A model generated the notes under the pieces. The model saw nothing but the letters and a program-made list of their open reading frames with translations, ran no database searches and was not told the DNA's origin. Source: CAYHPY01 sp964358485 (GTDB taxonomy: Bacteria > Elusimicrobiota > Elusimicrobia > UBA1565 > UBA9628). From it: 52,240 nt of DNA. The translations under genes were made by a program, and so were the position numbers. Positions 31,401 to 40,501 of this stretch are shown here, in pieces (within the stretch, counting starts at the first letter, position 1; each line of letters begins with the position of its first letter). The DNA is taken from contig CAYHPY010000018.1 in NCBI GenBank assembly GCA_964358485.1, forward strand, positions 1 through 52,240, read 5' to 3'.

Positions 31401-33271
31401 AGGAGGTCGCGGTTCCGGCGGCGGTCTGGGTCCTGTTTCTCTCTCCCGCCGCGGCCATCCTGGCCGGGCTGTTGTTGCGGGCCTGGCGGCCGAGGTGGAC
31501 TCATTGGCCCATCCTGCTCTCCTGCGCGGCCGTCACCGCCGCGAGCTTCTCGTTGGCGGCGCGGGTTTACGGCGGCGGCTGGGGCCTGGACGTCCCGCTC
31601 GGGGCCTGGATGACGGCGGGGAGCTGGGAAATCACCTTCGGGGTCCGGGTGGACGGGATCGGCAGCGCGGTCCTCTGCATGGTGTCCTTGGTCGGGGCCC
31701 TCATTCACCTCTACGCCTCGGGCTATATGCGGGAGGATCCGGGCTTTCCCCGCTTCATGCTCGTCTTCCATCTTTTTTACCTTTGCATGATCGGCCTTCT
31801 GCTTTCCAACAACCTCGCCCAGCTTTACCTTTTCTGGGAGGGCGTCGGCGTGGCGTCCTATTTCCTGATCGGGTTCTGGACCCGCAAGAAGCCGGCCCGC
31901 GACGCGGCGCTCCAGGCCTTTCTGGTCAACCGCGTCGGAGACGCCGGACTGCTGATCGCGGTCCTTCTGCTTTTGGCGGTGTTCGGGCATACCCGGTTCC
32001 AACTGATGTTCGAGGCGATGTCCCAGACGGGCTCGGCCCTGCTTCCCCTGGCCGCTTTCTTCATCCTTTGGGGCGCGGCCGCTAAATCCGCGCAGATTCC
32101 GCTCTACTTCTGGCTCCCGGACGCGATGGAGGGACCGACCCCGGCCTCAGCGCTGATGCACGCGGCCACCATGGTGACGGCCGGGATTTTCCTGGCCGCG
32201 CGCTGCTGGCCTCTGATCTGCGCCGTGCCGGGCCTTGCGGACCTGGTGGCCTGGGTCGGGGCCGCCACCGCGGTGTTCGCGGGCCTTCTGGCCTGCGCCC
32301 AAACCGACCTCAAGCGGATTCTGGCCTATTCCACCGTGAGCCATCTGGGGTTGATGGCCTTCGCCCTCGGTCTGGGTTCGGTCGGAGTGGCGGTTTTCCA
32401 CTTGGTCATCCACGGTTTTTTTAAGGCCACGCTGTTCCTGTGCGCCGGAAACATCGCCCACGGCCTTCACAAGTCCACCGCGGGAGTCTCCGAGGTCGGC
32501 GGTCTTTGGAAGTCCATGCCGTTGACCTGCGCCTGCTTCGTTCTGGCGGCGCTTTCCCTGGCCGGGATTTGGCCGGCGGCGGGATTCTACAGCAAGGACG
32601 CCATCCTTCACGCGGCCCTGGGGGCGGGAGCCCCCTTCGCGGTCGCGGGCATGTCGGCGTCCCTGATCGGGGCTTTCTACATTTTCCGGATGATGTTTTT
32701 GACCTTCCTCGGCCCGCGCCCGGAGCAAACGGCCCGCCCCATGCATGAGCCCGGCGTCGACATGGCGGGGCCGGCGGCCCTGCTGGCCGTCGGTTCCCTG
32801 GGGGCGGGCTGGCTCGCGGCCTCGGCCGACCGCCTCCTGGGGTCGGGGGCTTTGTCTCCGGCGGGGGCGATGGCCCTGCCTCATTTTTCCTGGACCGCTT
32901 TCGCGGCCGGGACGATTCCCGCCGCGGTGGGAATCACGGGCGCCTGGCTGCTGACCACCGGCTTGCCTTCCTGGGATTGGGAGTGGCGCCGAAAAAACCC
33001 CGGCTTAGCGTCCTTCGTTTCCACGGATTTCGGGTTTCGGACCCTGGCGGGACTGGTCCCCTCGGGATTTATGGCGGCCGGGGGCTGGCTCGGGCGGATC
33101 TGGGACAAGAAAATCTGGGACGGCCTGATCGAATGGACCGCCGAAGGCGCGGCCTTGGCGGCGCGCGCGGGCGCGGCCTTGCCGGCGCTCGGGCTCAACG
33201 ATTATCTTTGGTGGGTCGCCGCGGCGGCGGCGGTTCTACTGGGCGCGGGGGTCCTCGGATGGGCTGGCTGA
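31397..33271 (+). CDS. nuoL: NADH-quinone oxidoreductase subunit L
   Basis: 624 aa from GTG 31397. Antiporter-like proton channel (ND5 homologue): FWEGVGVASYFLIGFW, the PLYFWLPDAMEGPTPASALM loop, HAATMVTAGIFLAAR and LKRILAYSTVSHLGLM are all present. The C-terminal lateral helix region follows. It overlaps nuoK by 4 nt and nuoM by 13 nt. Confidence 0.95.
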   Translation: MKEVAVPAAVWVLFLSPAAAILAGLLLRAWRPRWTHWPILLSCAAVTAASFSLAARVYGGGWGLDVPLGAWMTAGSWEITFGVRVDGIGSAVLCMVSLVGALIHLYASGYMREDPGFPRFMLVFHLFYLCMIGLLLSNNLAQLYLFWEGVGVASYFLIGFWTRKKPARDAALQAFLVNRVGDAGLLIAVLLLLAVFGHTRFQLMFEAMSQTGSALLPLAAFFILWGAAAKSAQIPLYFWLPDAMEGPTPASALMHAATMVTAGIFLAARCWPLICAVPGLADLVAWVGAATAVFAGLLACAQTDLKRILAYSTVSHLGLMAFALGLGSVGVAVFHLVIHGFFKATLFLCAGNIAHGLHKSTAGVSEVGGLWKSMPLTCACFVLAALSLAGIWPAAGFYSKDAILHAALGAGAPFAVAGMSASLIGAFYIFRMMFLTFLGPRPEQTARPMHEPGVDMAGPAALLAVGSLGAGWLAASADRLLGSGALSPAGAMALPHFSWTAFAAGTIPAAVGITGAWLLTTGLPSWDWEWRRKNPGLASFVSTDFGFRTLAGLVPSGFMAAGGWLGRIWDKKIWDGLIEWTAEGAALAARAGAALPALGLNDYLWWVAAAAAVLLGAGVLGWAG

Positions 33272-34734
33272 CCCTGCTGTGGCTGGCCCCGGCTTTGGGG
33301 GGACTCTTGGTCTTCGCTCCCGGCAAAGGACGAGCGCCTCGGTGGGTGGCCCTGGCCGTGGCGGCGGGGGTTTTGGCCTACAGTTTCTGGCTCCTGGTTC
33401 CCTACTCGGTCGGGGAGGGCGGATGGGGCTTGGAGGAAGCGGGCGCCCCGTGGCTTTTCGGCATTCAATACCATCTCGCCGCCGACGGGCTTTCCCTGGT
33501 GCTCTGTTGGCTGACGGCGTTTTTAACCGTCGTATGCGTTCTCTCCTCTTGGGAAAAGGAAGTTTCCGCGGCCTACTGGTCCGCCTTCTTGTTCTTGGAG
33601 GCGGGGGTTCTAGGGGTTTTCCTGGCGCGGGACTTGTTGGTCTTTTACATTTTTTGGGAGGCGGTGCTGTTGCCGATGTTCTTTATTATAGGGGTGTGGG
33701 GTTCCGACGGCCGCCGGAAGGCGGCCGTAAAATTCTTTTTGTTCACTTTTTTCGGGAGCCTGTTTCTTTTATTAGGGATCCTTTGTTTGGTGACTTTCCA
33801 CCACGCCGCCACCGGGACTTGGACGTGGGACATGGCCCTCTTGGACGGCAATTCCGTGCCGCCTTCGGCGGCTATATGGGTCCTGCTCTGCCTGCTGATC
33901 GGCTTCGGGGTGAAAGTTCCCTTGGTGCCGCTTCACACCTGGCTGCCGGACGCCCATACCGAGGCCCCCGCCGCGGGCTCGGTCATGCTGGCCGGGGTCC
34001 TGCTGAAAATGGGCCTCTACGGGATCATGCGCCTGGGCTTGGGGGCGTTCTCGGACTTGACCTGGCAGATTCTTCCCTGGCTGGCCGCCGCGGCGGCCGT
34101 CAACATCATTTACGGCTCCATCTGCGCCGCGGTCCAGGACGATCTCAAGCGCCTGATCGCCTACTCCAGCGTGGCCCACCTCGGGTTCTGCGTGCTGGGC
34201 GTCCTGTCCCGGACTCCCGAAGGGCTGGCGGGGGGGACCCTGCAGATGGTCAACCACGGCTTGACGACCGGCGCCCTCTTCCTGTTGGTCGGCGCCCTGT
34301 ACGAGAAGGGGCACAAGCGGGGCGTGGGGGATTTCGGGGACTTGGTCGACCGCGCTCCGTGGCTCAGCGTCTGTTTCGGGGTGAGCATCCTGGCGTCGAT
34401 CGGCGTGCCCGGCCTCAACGGCTTCGTGGGCGAATTCATGTGCCTGGCCGGAATCACCCGGGTCATCCCGGTCTTCGCCGTGGCGGGGGCGGCGGGGATC
34501 GTTCTCTCCGCGGCCTACGCGCTTCCGGCCTACCAGCGGGTGTTCTGGGGCGAGCCGGGACCTTCCTCGGTCAGCGCCAAGGTCACCGATCTCGGGACGC
34601 TGGATAAGGCCGTGCTCGGGCTGCTGCTGGCCCTGATGATTTGGATCGGGCTCTGCCCCGGGCCCCTGCTGTCGGTCATCGAACCGGCGGCGGCGGCCCT
34701 GGCCCGGGCGCCGTCTTTGGGGGCCGCGCCATGA
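33259..34734 (+). CDS. nuoM: NADH-quinone oxidoreductase subunit M
   Basis: 491 aa (ND4 homologue). Landmark blocks: FYIFWEAVLLPMFFIIGVWG with the channel Glu, PLHTWLPDAHTEAPAAGSVM and DDLKRLIAYSSVAHLGFC. A proton-pumping antiporter-like subunit. ATG 33259 lies within the end of nuoL. Confidence 0.95.
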   Translation: MGWLTLLWLAPALGGLLVFAPGKGRAPRWVALAVAAGVLAYSFWLLVPYSVGEGGWGLEEAGAPWLFGIQYHLAADGLSLVLCWLTAFLTVVCVLSSWEKEVSAAYWSAFLFLEAGVLGVFLARDLLVFYIFWEAVLLPMFFIIGVWGSDGRRKAAVKFFLFTFFGSLFLLLGILCLVTFHHAATGTWTWDMALLDGNSVPPSAAIWVLLCLLIGFGVKVPLVPLHTWLPDAHTEAPAAGSVMLAGVLLKMGLYGIMRLGLGAFSDLTWQILPWLAAAAAVNIIYGSICAAVQDDLKRLIAYSSVAHLGFCVLGVLSRTPEGLAGGTLQMVNHGLTTGALFLLVGALYEKGHKRGVGDFGDLVDRAPWLSVCFGVSILASIGVPGLNGFVGEFMCLAGITRVIPVFAVAGAAGIVLSAAYALPAYQRVFWGEPGPSSVSAKVTDLGTLDKAVLGLLLALMIWIGLCPGPLLSVIEPAAAALARAPSLGAAP

Positions 34735-36125
34735 CCCCTTCCACCTGGGCCGTCCTCGGGCTTCCGGCCCTGTGGCCCCAAGCCACCTTAGCGGCCGCGG
34801 CGCTTTTCACCTTGGGCGCGGGCATGTTCCCGGGCTTCTCCCGGCCGGCCCTGCGCATCGTGACCGTCGCCGCGCTTTTGGCGGCCGTTTTTCAACTGCG
34901 CCTGGCCGCCCCCGGCCTGGCCGGCCATCCGTTGATTTCCGTGGACGGTATCGGCCTGGCCTGGCAAGGCCTCTTTTGCCTGGGGGCCCTGCCGGCGGCC
35001 CTGCTCCTGGACTGGGACGACGAGGTTCCTCCGGCCCTTCTTTTGGGAAGCGTCCTGGGCATGGGCCTGCTCGCCGCTTCCGGCAACCTCCTGATGTTGT
35101 TCCTGGGCTTGGAATTCATGTCGCTTCCGGCATACGCGTTGGTGGCCCGGTCCGGGCCCAAGGGGGAACGGGCTTCCCTCGAAGCCGCGGTGAAATATTT
35201 CTTCGCGGGGGGGCTGGCGGGGGCGCTGTTTTTGCTGGGCATGGCATTGCATTACCATCAAACCGGAAGCCTTTTATTGATTCGCGCGGTGGACGCCCCG
35301 TTGGCGCGGGCGGCGGTGGCCTTGATGGGAGCGGCGGCCTTGTTCAAGGTGGGGGCCTTCCCGCTGCACTTCTGGCTGCCGGACGTCTATGAATCGGCGC
35401 AAGCCGATCTCGCGGGGTTTCTTTCGACCTCGATGAAGGCCGCCGGGGTGCTTCTGCTGCTGAGGATCGCCGCCATCCTGCCCGAATCCCCGCTTTGCCG
35501 AGCGCTTCCCTGGTTGGGGGCGGCGACCGCCCTTTTCGGGGCGATCCTGGCCCTGCGCCAAAACCGGCTCCAGCGCCTGCTGGCCTACTCCTCCATTTCC
35601 CATGCCGGAAACCTGGTCCTGGGGGTCGGCGCCTGGGCCGCCCAAGGAGCCCTGCCCGAGGCCGCGGCTCCGGTCTTTTTCTACCTGACGGCGTATCTTT
35701 TCATGAGCAACGGCATCTTCGTTTTCCTGAAGTCCTCCGGGGTCTCCGAGTGGAAAGACCTCAAGGGCCTGGGCGCCCGCCGGCCCTGGGCCGCCGCCGG
35801 CGCCGCGGCGCTGGCCTTCTGTCTGGCCGGGATTCCGCCGACCGGAGGATTCTTTGCCAAGTTTTTCGTCTGGTGGGAGGCCGTGAAGGCGGGCCTTTAT
35901 TTCCCCGCCGCCGTCGCCGCGCTGGCGTCCTTGGTCGCCTTGGGCTACTATCTGGGGATGGTCAAGGAAATGTGGCTGGAACCGTCCCCCGCGGCGGCGC
36001 CCCCCGGGGAAGAGGCCCAAGAATTTTCCCCGGAACGCGTCGTGGTTTGGGCCTGCGCCGTCGGCGCGGTCCTGCTGGGCCTGGCGCCTTGGATTTTCAA
36101 GGGGCTTCTCGGGAGGCTCCTGTGA
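34731..36125 (+). CDS. nuoN: NADH-quinone oxidoreductase subunit N
   Basis: 464 aa (ND2 homologue). The channel motif is LFLGLEFMSLPAYALVA, followed by FPLHFWLPDVYESAQADLAG and LQRLLAYSSISHAGNLVLG. Third antiporter-like subunit. 4-nt overlaps with nuoM (ATGA) and nuoA (GTGA). Confidence 0.94.
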   Translation: MTPSTWAVLGLPALWPQATLAAAALFTLGAGMFPGFSRPALRIVTVAALLAAVFQLRLAAPGLAGHPLISVDGIGLAWQGLFCLGALPAALLLDWDDEVPPALLLGSVLGMGLLAASGNLLMLFLGLEFMSLPAYALVARSGPKGERASLEAAVKYFFAGGLAGALFLLGMALHYHQTGSLLLIRAVDAPLARAAVALMGAAALFKVGAFPLHFWLPDVYESAQADLAGFLSTSMKAAGVLLLLRIAAILPESPLCRALPWLGAATALFGAILALRQNRLQRLLAYSSISHAGNLVLGVGAWAAQGALPEAAAPVFFYLTAYLFMSNGIFVFLKSSGVSEWKDLKGLGARRPWAAAGAAALAFCLAGIPPTGGFFAKFFVWWEAVKAGLYFPAAVAALASLVALGYYLGMVKEMWLEPSPAAAPPGEEAQEFSPERVVVWACAVGAVLLGLAPWIFKGLLGRLL

Positions 36126-36475
36126 ACGCGGGCTTCGCCCTGCTGGCGGATTTGGCCGTGGTCCTGGCCCTGGTCGTCGCGTTCAGCTGCGCGGGGACGC
36201 TCCTGGGTCCGCGCTCCAAGCGGGAAGGAGACGCCCTGGAGCCCTACGAGACCGGAATGCGCCCCATCGCCTCCGCCGCCCCCCGGATGTCCCCGATGTT
36301 CCTGCGTTACGCGGTTCTGTTCGTGGTCTTCGACGTGGACCTGGCGTTTCTTCTGCCCTGGGCGCTGAGCCGGCCGGCGCTGTCCTTGCCGCTGGCCGTG
36401 TCGGCCACGCTTTTCACGGGTCTGGTGGGGTTCATGCTGGTTTATTTTTGGCGGAAGGGAGCCTTGGAATGTTGA
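36122..36475 (+). CDS. nuoA: NADH-quinone oxidoreductase subunit A
   Basis: 117 aa from GTG 36122. Three hydrophobic helices, the loop PYETGMRPI and RYAVLFVVFDVDLAFLLPWA with the conserved acidic helix (ND3 homologue). In most genomes nuoA opens the operon; here it follows nuoN. Confidence 0.93.
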   Translation: MNAGFALLADLAVVLALVVAFSCAGTLLGPRSKREGDALEPYETGMRPIASAAPRMSPMFLRYAVLFVVFDVDLAFLLPWALSRPALSLPLAVSATLFTGLVGFMLVYFWRKGALEC

Positions 36476-36963
36476 ATTCGGAAGTCGGCGACTCGTCTCC
36501 GGCCGGGACCATGACCACCCAGCTGGAAGCGGCCCTGGGCTGGGCCCGGAAATATTCCATCTTTCAGTATCCTTTCGTGACGGCCTGCTGCGGCATGGAG
36601 TACATGTCGACGGCGGCCTCGCATTACGACATGGACCGTTTCGGCGCGGGCTTCCCCCGTTTTTCCCCGAGGCAGGCCGACGTGCTCATGGTGGTGGGGA
36701 CCATCAGCCACAAGATCGCCCCCGTCCTGCGCCGGATCTATGATCAGATGGTGGCCCCGAAATGGGTCGTGGCCTTCGGAGTGTGCACCTGCACCGGCGG
36801 GTTCTACAATAATTACGCCACCGTCCAGGGCATCGACACGATCCTCCCGGTGGACCTCTACATCCCCGGCTGTCCTCCGCGCCCGGAGACCGTCATCCAG
36901 GGACTGATGATGCTCCAGGAGAAAATCCAACGGCAGGGCGGCCGCACGGGAGGAACGGCGTGA
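36469..36963 (+). CDS. nuoB: NADH-quinone oxidoreductase subunit B
   Basis: 164 aa. The N2 iron-sulfur ligands are visible: the adjacent pair C40-C41 in TACCGMEYM, the Cys in VCTCTGG, and GCPPRPE. It sits at the quinone-binding junction with NuoD. A Shine-Dalgarno (GGAAGGGA) precedes ATG 36469; it overlaps nuoA by 7 nt. Confidence 0.96.
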   Translation: MLNSEVGDSSPAGTMTTQLEAALGWARKYSIFQYPFVTACCGMEYMSTAASHYDMDRFGAGFPRFSPRQADVLMVVGTISHKIAPVLRRIYDQMVAPKWVVAFGVCTCTGGFYNNYATVQGIDTILPVDLYIPGCPPRPETVIQGLMMLQEKIQRQGGRTGGTA

Positions 36964-37442
36964 GCCAGGAAATCCGGTCCGTCGAACCCGCCGTCCTCCA
37001 CGACGCGCTGGCGGCGCTGAAGGCGGAGGGCTTCAACGTGCTCGTCGATTTAACGGCCCTGGATCTTTCCAAGTCCGAGCCTTCCGGCCCGCGCTTCAAG
37101 GTGGTCTACCGGCTGATGAAGCTCGACCCCGCGACGGGGCAGGAAGGGGGCCGCCTGACCGTGGAGTGCCGCGTGGGCGCGGAAACGGGAATTCCCAAAT
37201 CGGCGGCCGGCTTGTGGCCGGCGGCCGATTGGCTGGAGCGGGAGGTCTGGGACATGTTCGGCGTCCCGTTCGCCGACCGCCCGGCGATCAAGCGGCTTTT
37301 GCTCTACGAGGAATTTCAGGGACATCCCCTGCGCAAGGACTATCCCATCGCCAAGCGCCAGCCCTTGATCGGGCCGGCCGGCGGGGAAGCCGCCCAAAAT
37401 CCCAGCTTCAACGCCATCCGCCCGGCGTTGCGGGGGGAGTGA
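36960..37442 (+). CDS. nuoC: NADH-quinone oxidoreductase subunit C
   Basis: 160 aa (30-kDa subunit) from GTG 36960. The signature is EREVWDMFGVPFADRPAIKR followed by the tail FQGHPLRKDYPI. Separate from nuoD rather than fused. A single base separates it from the nuoD ATG. Confidence 0.95.
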   Translation: MSQEIRSVEPAVLHDALAALKAEGFNVLVDLTALDLSKSEPSGPRFKVVYRLMKLDPATGQEGGRLTVECRVGAETGIPKSAAGLWPAADWLEREVWDMFGVPFADRPAIKRLLLYEEFQGHPLRKDYPIAKRQPLIGPAGGEAAQNPSFNAIRPALRGE

Positions 37443-37443
37443 A

Positions 37444-38763
37444 ATGACCGAGCGGCGGACGTATATGCTCAACATGGGCCCGGCCCACCCCTCCATGCAC
37501 GGCGTCGTCCGGCTGGTGCTGGAGCTCGACGGGGAACGCATCGTCCACACCGAGGTCGAAATCGGCTACCTGCACCGGGCCTTCGAGAAGCACGCCGAGG
37601 CCGAGGTCTGGAACGACGTGGTGCCCTGGACCGACCGCCTCAACTACGTCTCGCCGCTCATCAACAACGTCGGCTACTGCCTGGCGGCCGAGTCCCTGGC
37701 CGGGATCGTCGTCCCCGAACGCGGGCAATACCTGCGCACCCTGGCCTGCGAGCTGTCCCGCGCGACGGACCACCTGACCTGCGTGGCGGCCAGCGCCATG
37801 GAGCTGGGCGCCTTTACGGTTTTTCTATACCTCATCAAGGCCCGGGAGGAGCTCTACCAGCTCGTCGACGGCTTGACGGGCGCCCGGGTCACCACCTCCT
37901 ACACTCGAATCGGCGGGGTCAAATCCGACCTGCCGTCCGATTTCGCCGCGGGCGTGCGCAAAGCCTTCGCCGTGGTCCGCGAGGCGGTCCGGGACTCCGA
38001 CGCCCTCCTCACCAAGAATCGGATTTTCATGGACCGGGTCGAAGGCACCGGAATCATCTCCAAGGAAGACGCCCTGGCCTACGGGATCACCGGGCCGTTT
38101 TTGCGCTCCACGGGCGTGCCTTACGACGTGCGGCGGGCGCGGCCGTACCTGATCTACGACCGGCTTGATTTCGAGGTTCCGGTCGGCACGCGGGGCGACA
38201 ATTTCGACCGCTACCTGGTGCGGCTGGCGGAGCTCGAGCAGAGCCTGCGCCTGGTCGAGCAATGCCTGGAGAAAATTCCCGGGGGGGCGCATTCCCTGGA
38301 GCCGTCCCAGATGAAGGACGCCTTCGAGCTTCAGGACGCGGGCAAGCACGGCGACACCGCTCTATTGGCCAAATACCAGGCCAAGGTCGATCAAACCCTG
38401 CAGGGGGCCGATCGGAAAGCAGCCCCCGGGATTTTGGCCGGGGACCGCGCGGTCACCCTTCCGCCCAAGGAGGCGACCTACGGCTCCATCGAGGGCCTCA
38501 TGAACCATTTTCAGATGGTGATGTGGACCTGGGGCATCAAGATTCCCAAGGGCGAGGGCTACTTCCCCGTGGAAGGGGGCAACGGGGAGCTCGGGTTCCA
38601 CGTGGCCTCCGACGGGGGCGACCGGCCGTCCCGGGTGCGGGTCCGGCCGCCGTGCCTTTTCATCCTGGCCGCCCTGCCCAAGCTCCTCCAGGGGAGCTTC
38701 ATCGCCGACGTGATCCCCACCTTCGGCTCGGTGAACATGATCGCCGGGGAGCTCGACAGGTGA
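37444..38763 (+). CDS. nuoD: NADH-quinone oxidoreductase subunit D
   Basis: 439 aa (49-kDa subunit). NMGPAHPSMHGVVRLVLELD at the N-terminus carries the quinone-pocket His, and the protein ends FGSVNMIAGELDR as usual. About residues 283-338 (between EKIPGG and LPPKEATYGSIE) form a Lys/Asp/Gln-rich segment that looks longer than the loop normally found there. Confidence 0.95.
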   Translation: MTERRTYMLNMGPAHPSMHGVVRLVLELDGERIVHTEVEIGYLHRAFEKHAEAEVWNDVVPWTDRLNYVSPLINNVGYCLAAESLAGIVVPERGQYLRTLACELSRATDHLTCVAASAMELGAFTVFLYLIKAREELYQLVDGLTGARVTTSYTRIGGVKSDLPSDFAAGVRKAFAVVREAVRDSDALLTKNRIFMDRVEGTGIISKEDALAYGITGPFLRSTGVPYDVRRARPYLIYDRLDFEVPVGTRGDNFDRYLVRLAELEQSLRLVEQCLEKIPGGAHSLEPSQMKDAFELQDAGKHGDTALLAKYQAKVDQTLQGADRKAAPGILAGDRAVTLPPKEATYGSIEGLMNHFQMVMWTWGIKIPKGEGYFPVEGGNGELGFHVASDGGDRPSRVRVRPPCLFILAALPKLLQGSFIADVIPTFGSVNMIAGELDR

Positions 38764-39245
38764 GCAAAACCGCCGCCGCGCCGTTTTCCGCCGAGGAGCA
38801 GGCCCAGCTGAGGAGCTGGACCACCCGCTATCCCTATCCGATGATGGGCCTCATCGAGGCCATGCGCCAGGTCCAGGAGTGGCGGCGCCAAATTCGCCCC
38901 GAGGACGAGTTGTATTTGGCGGAGCTCTTCAAGACCAGCGCCGCCCATGTCCATTCGGTGGCGACCTTCTTCCCGTATTTCACCGCCCAGCCCGTCGGCC
39001 GCCACCGCATCGGGCTGTGCCGGACCTTGTCCTGCGCGTTGGCCGGCTCCGACAAGATGGCGGCCCGCTTGGAAGCCAAGCTGGGGGTCAAGGAAGGCGC
39101 GGTGACCCCGGACGGGCGCTTGAGCTTCGAGCGCATGGAGTGCCTGGGCGCCTGCGAGCAAGCCCCCGCGCTCCTGGTCAACGAGGAGCTTCATGGCAAG
39201 GCGACCGAGGCTTTGGTCGATTCCCTGGTGGAGAAGCTGAAATGA
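38760..39245 (+). CDS. nuoE: NADH-quinone oxidoreductase subunit E
   Basis: 161 aa from GTG 38760. Thioredoxin-like [2Fe-2S] subunit (24 kDa): ligands in LCRTLSCAL and CLGACEQAPALLVN. It pairs with NuoF in the NADH-oxidising tip. Overlaps nuoD and nuoF by 4 nt each. Confidence 0.94.
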   Translation: MSKTAAAPFSAEEQAQLRSWTTRYPYPMMGLIEAMRQVQEWRRQIRPEDELYLAELFKTSAAHVHSVATFFPYFTAQPVGRHRIGLCRTLSCALAGSDKMAARLEAKLGVKEGAVTPDGRLSFERMECLGACEQAPALLVNEELHGKATEALVDSLVEKLK

Positions 39246-40501
39246 CGGCCAAGGTCCTGACGGAGCATTTCGCCGAGCCCCAACTGCACGCCCTGGAAAC
39301 CTACCGCCGCCTGGGCGGCTATGAGGGCCTCAAGAAGGCCTTGGAACTCAAGCCCGCCGGGGTGCTCGAAGAGGTCAAGAAATCCAATCTTCGCGGCCTC
39401 GGGGGCGCCGGGTTTTACGTGGGGGTGAAGTGGGCCTCCGTGCCCCCGGAGGAAAAATCCCCGGGTCCGCGATTTGTCGTGGCCAACGCCGACGAGTCCG
39501 AGCCGGGCTGCTACAAGGACCGGGTGCTCATGGAGCGGGCCCCGCATCAATTGATCGAGGGCCTTTTGATCGCGGCCTCCGCGATCGGGGCCAAGGACGC
39601 CTTTATTTTCATCCGCGGGGAATACGCCCGCCAATACAAGATTCTGGCCCAGGCCCTGGAGGAGGCCCGCGCTGCGGGGCTCATCGGCGAAAACATCCTG
39701 GGCTCGGGGTTTTCCTGCCGGGTGGACCAGATGCGGGGGGCGGGCACCTACATCTCGGGCCTGGACACCGCGCTCCTGGAAACCATGGAGGGCAAGAAGG
39801 CCTGGCCCCGCCAGCCCCCGCCTTTTCCGACCGTCTCCGGGCTCATGGGGCGGCCGACGGTGGTCAACAACGTCGAAACCCTCTCGATGCTTCCCTCGAT
39901 CCTGCGGCGGGGCGGCGCCTGGTTCGCCGGGCTGGGCACCCCGAAATGCGGGGGCACCGCCCTATACTCCATCAGCGGCCATGTGGCCAAGCCGGGGGTC
40001 TATGAATTTCCCATGGGCACTCCCCTGCGCAAGATCATCGAGGAGGCGGGCGGCGTGGCGGGCGGCCGCAAGCTCAAGGCCGTGATCCCGGGCGGAACCT
40101 CCACCCCGGTCCTCTCGGAGGCCGATCTCGACGTCCCGATGGATTTCGAGGGCCTGCGGACGGTCGGCTCCTTCCTGGGGGCGGGGGGGATCATCGTCAT
40201 GGATGAGACCGTGGACATGGCCATGGTCGCCCACAACATCGAGCGATTCTTGGCGCACGAATCCTGCGGGCAATGCACCCCGTGCCGGGAAGGCAGCGAA
40301 TGGACCACCCGGATCTTGGAGCGGATGCTCGAGGGCGGCGGCGATCCCGCGGATCTGCCGAACCTGGAGCGGGTCGGGGAAAACATCACCGGCAAGGTGA
40401 TTTGCGCCCTGGGCGACACCGTCGGGGTGATCGCCCGGTCCTACATGAAGAAATTTCCGGAGGATTTCAAGAAGCGGGTTCCGCCTCAGCGGAACTCGTA
40501 G
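39242..40501 (+). CDS. nuoF: NADH-quinone oxidoreductase subunit F, with altered NADH-site motif
   Basis: 419 aa. FMN/NADH-binding subunit with NADESEPGCYKDRVLMERAP, the N3 cluster SCGQCTPCREGSEWT plus a late Cys in VICALGDT. The usual GAGxYICGEETAL is here GAGTYISGLDTAL (residues 167-178): Cys to Ser at 172, and the first Glu to Leu at 174. RGxGGAGFPTG is also changed, to RGLGGAGFYVG. The fold is intact. Last gene of the JKLMN-ABCDEF run; its end overlaps the opposite-strand gene by 16 bp. Confidence 0.95.
   Translation: MTAKVLTEHFAEPQLHALETYRRLGGYEGLKKALELKPAGVLEEVKKSNLRGLGGAGFYVGVKWASVPPEEKSPGPRFVVANADESEPGCYKDRVLMERAPHQLIEGLLIAASAIGAKDAFIFIRGEYARQYKILAQALEEARAAGLIGENILGSGFSCRVDQMRGAGTYISGLDTALLETMEGKKAWPRQPPPFPTVSGLMGRPTVVNNVETLSMLPSILRRGGAWFAGLGTPKCGGTALYSISGHVAKPGVYEFPMGTPLRKIIEEAGGVAGGRKLKAVIPGGTSTPVLSEADLDVPMDFEGLRTVGSFLGAGGIIVMDETVDMAMVAHNIERFLAHESCGQCTPCREGSEWTTRILERMLEGGGDPADLPNLERVGENITGKVICALGDTVGVIARSYMKKFPEDFKKRVPPQRNS

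Noticed and set aside
30806..32002. 398-codon open frame antisense to nuoJ/K/L
   Set aside because: Arg/Gln/Pro-rich shadow with no homology; the nuo genes on the plus strand are certain.
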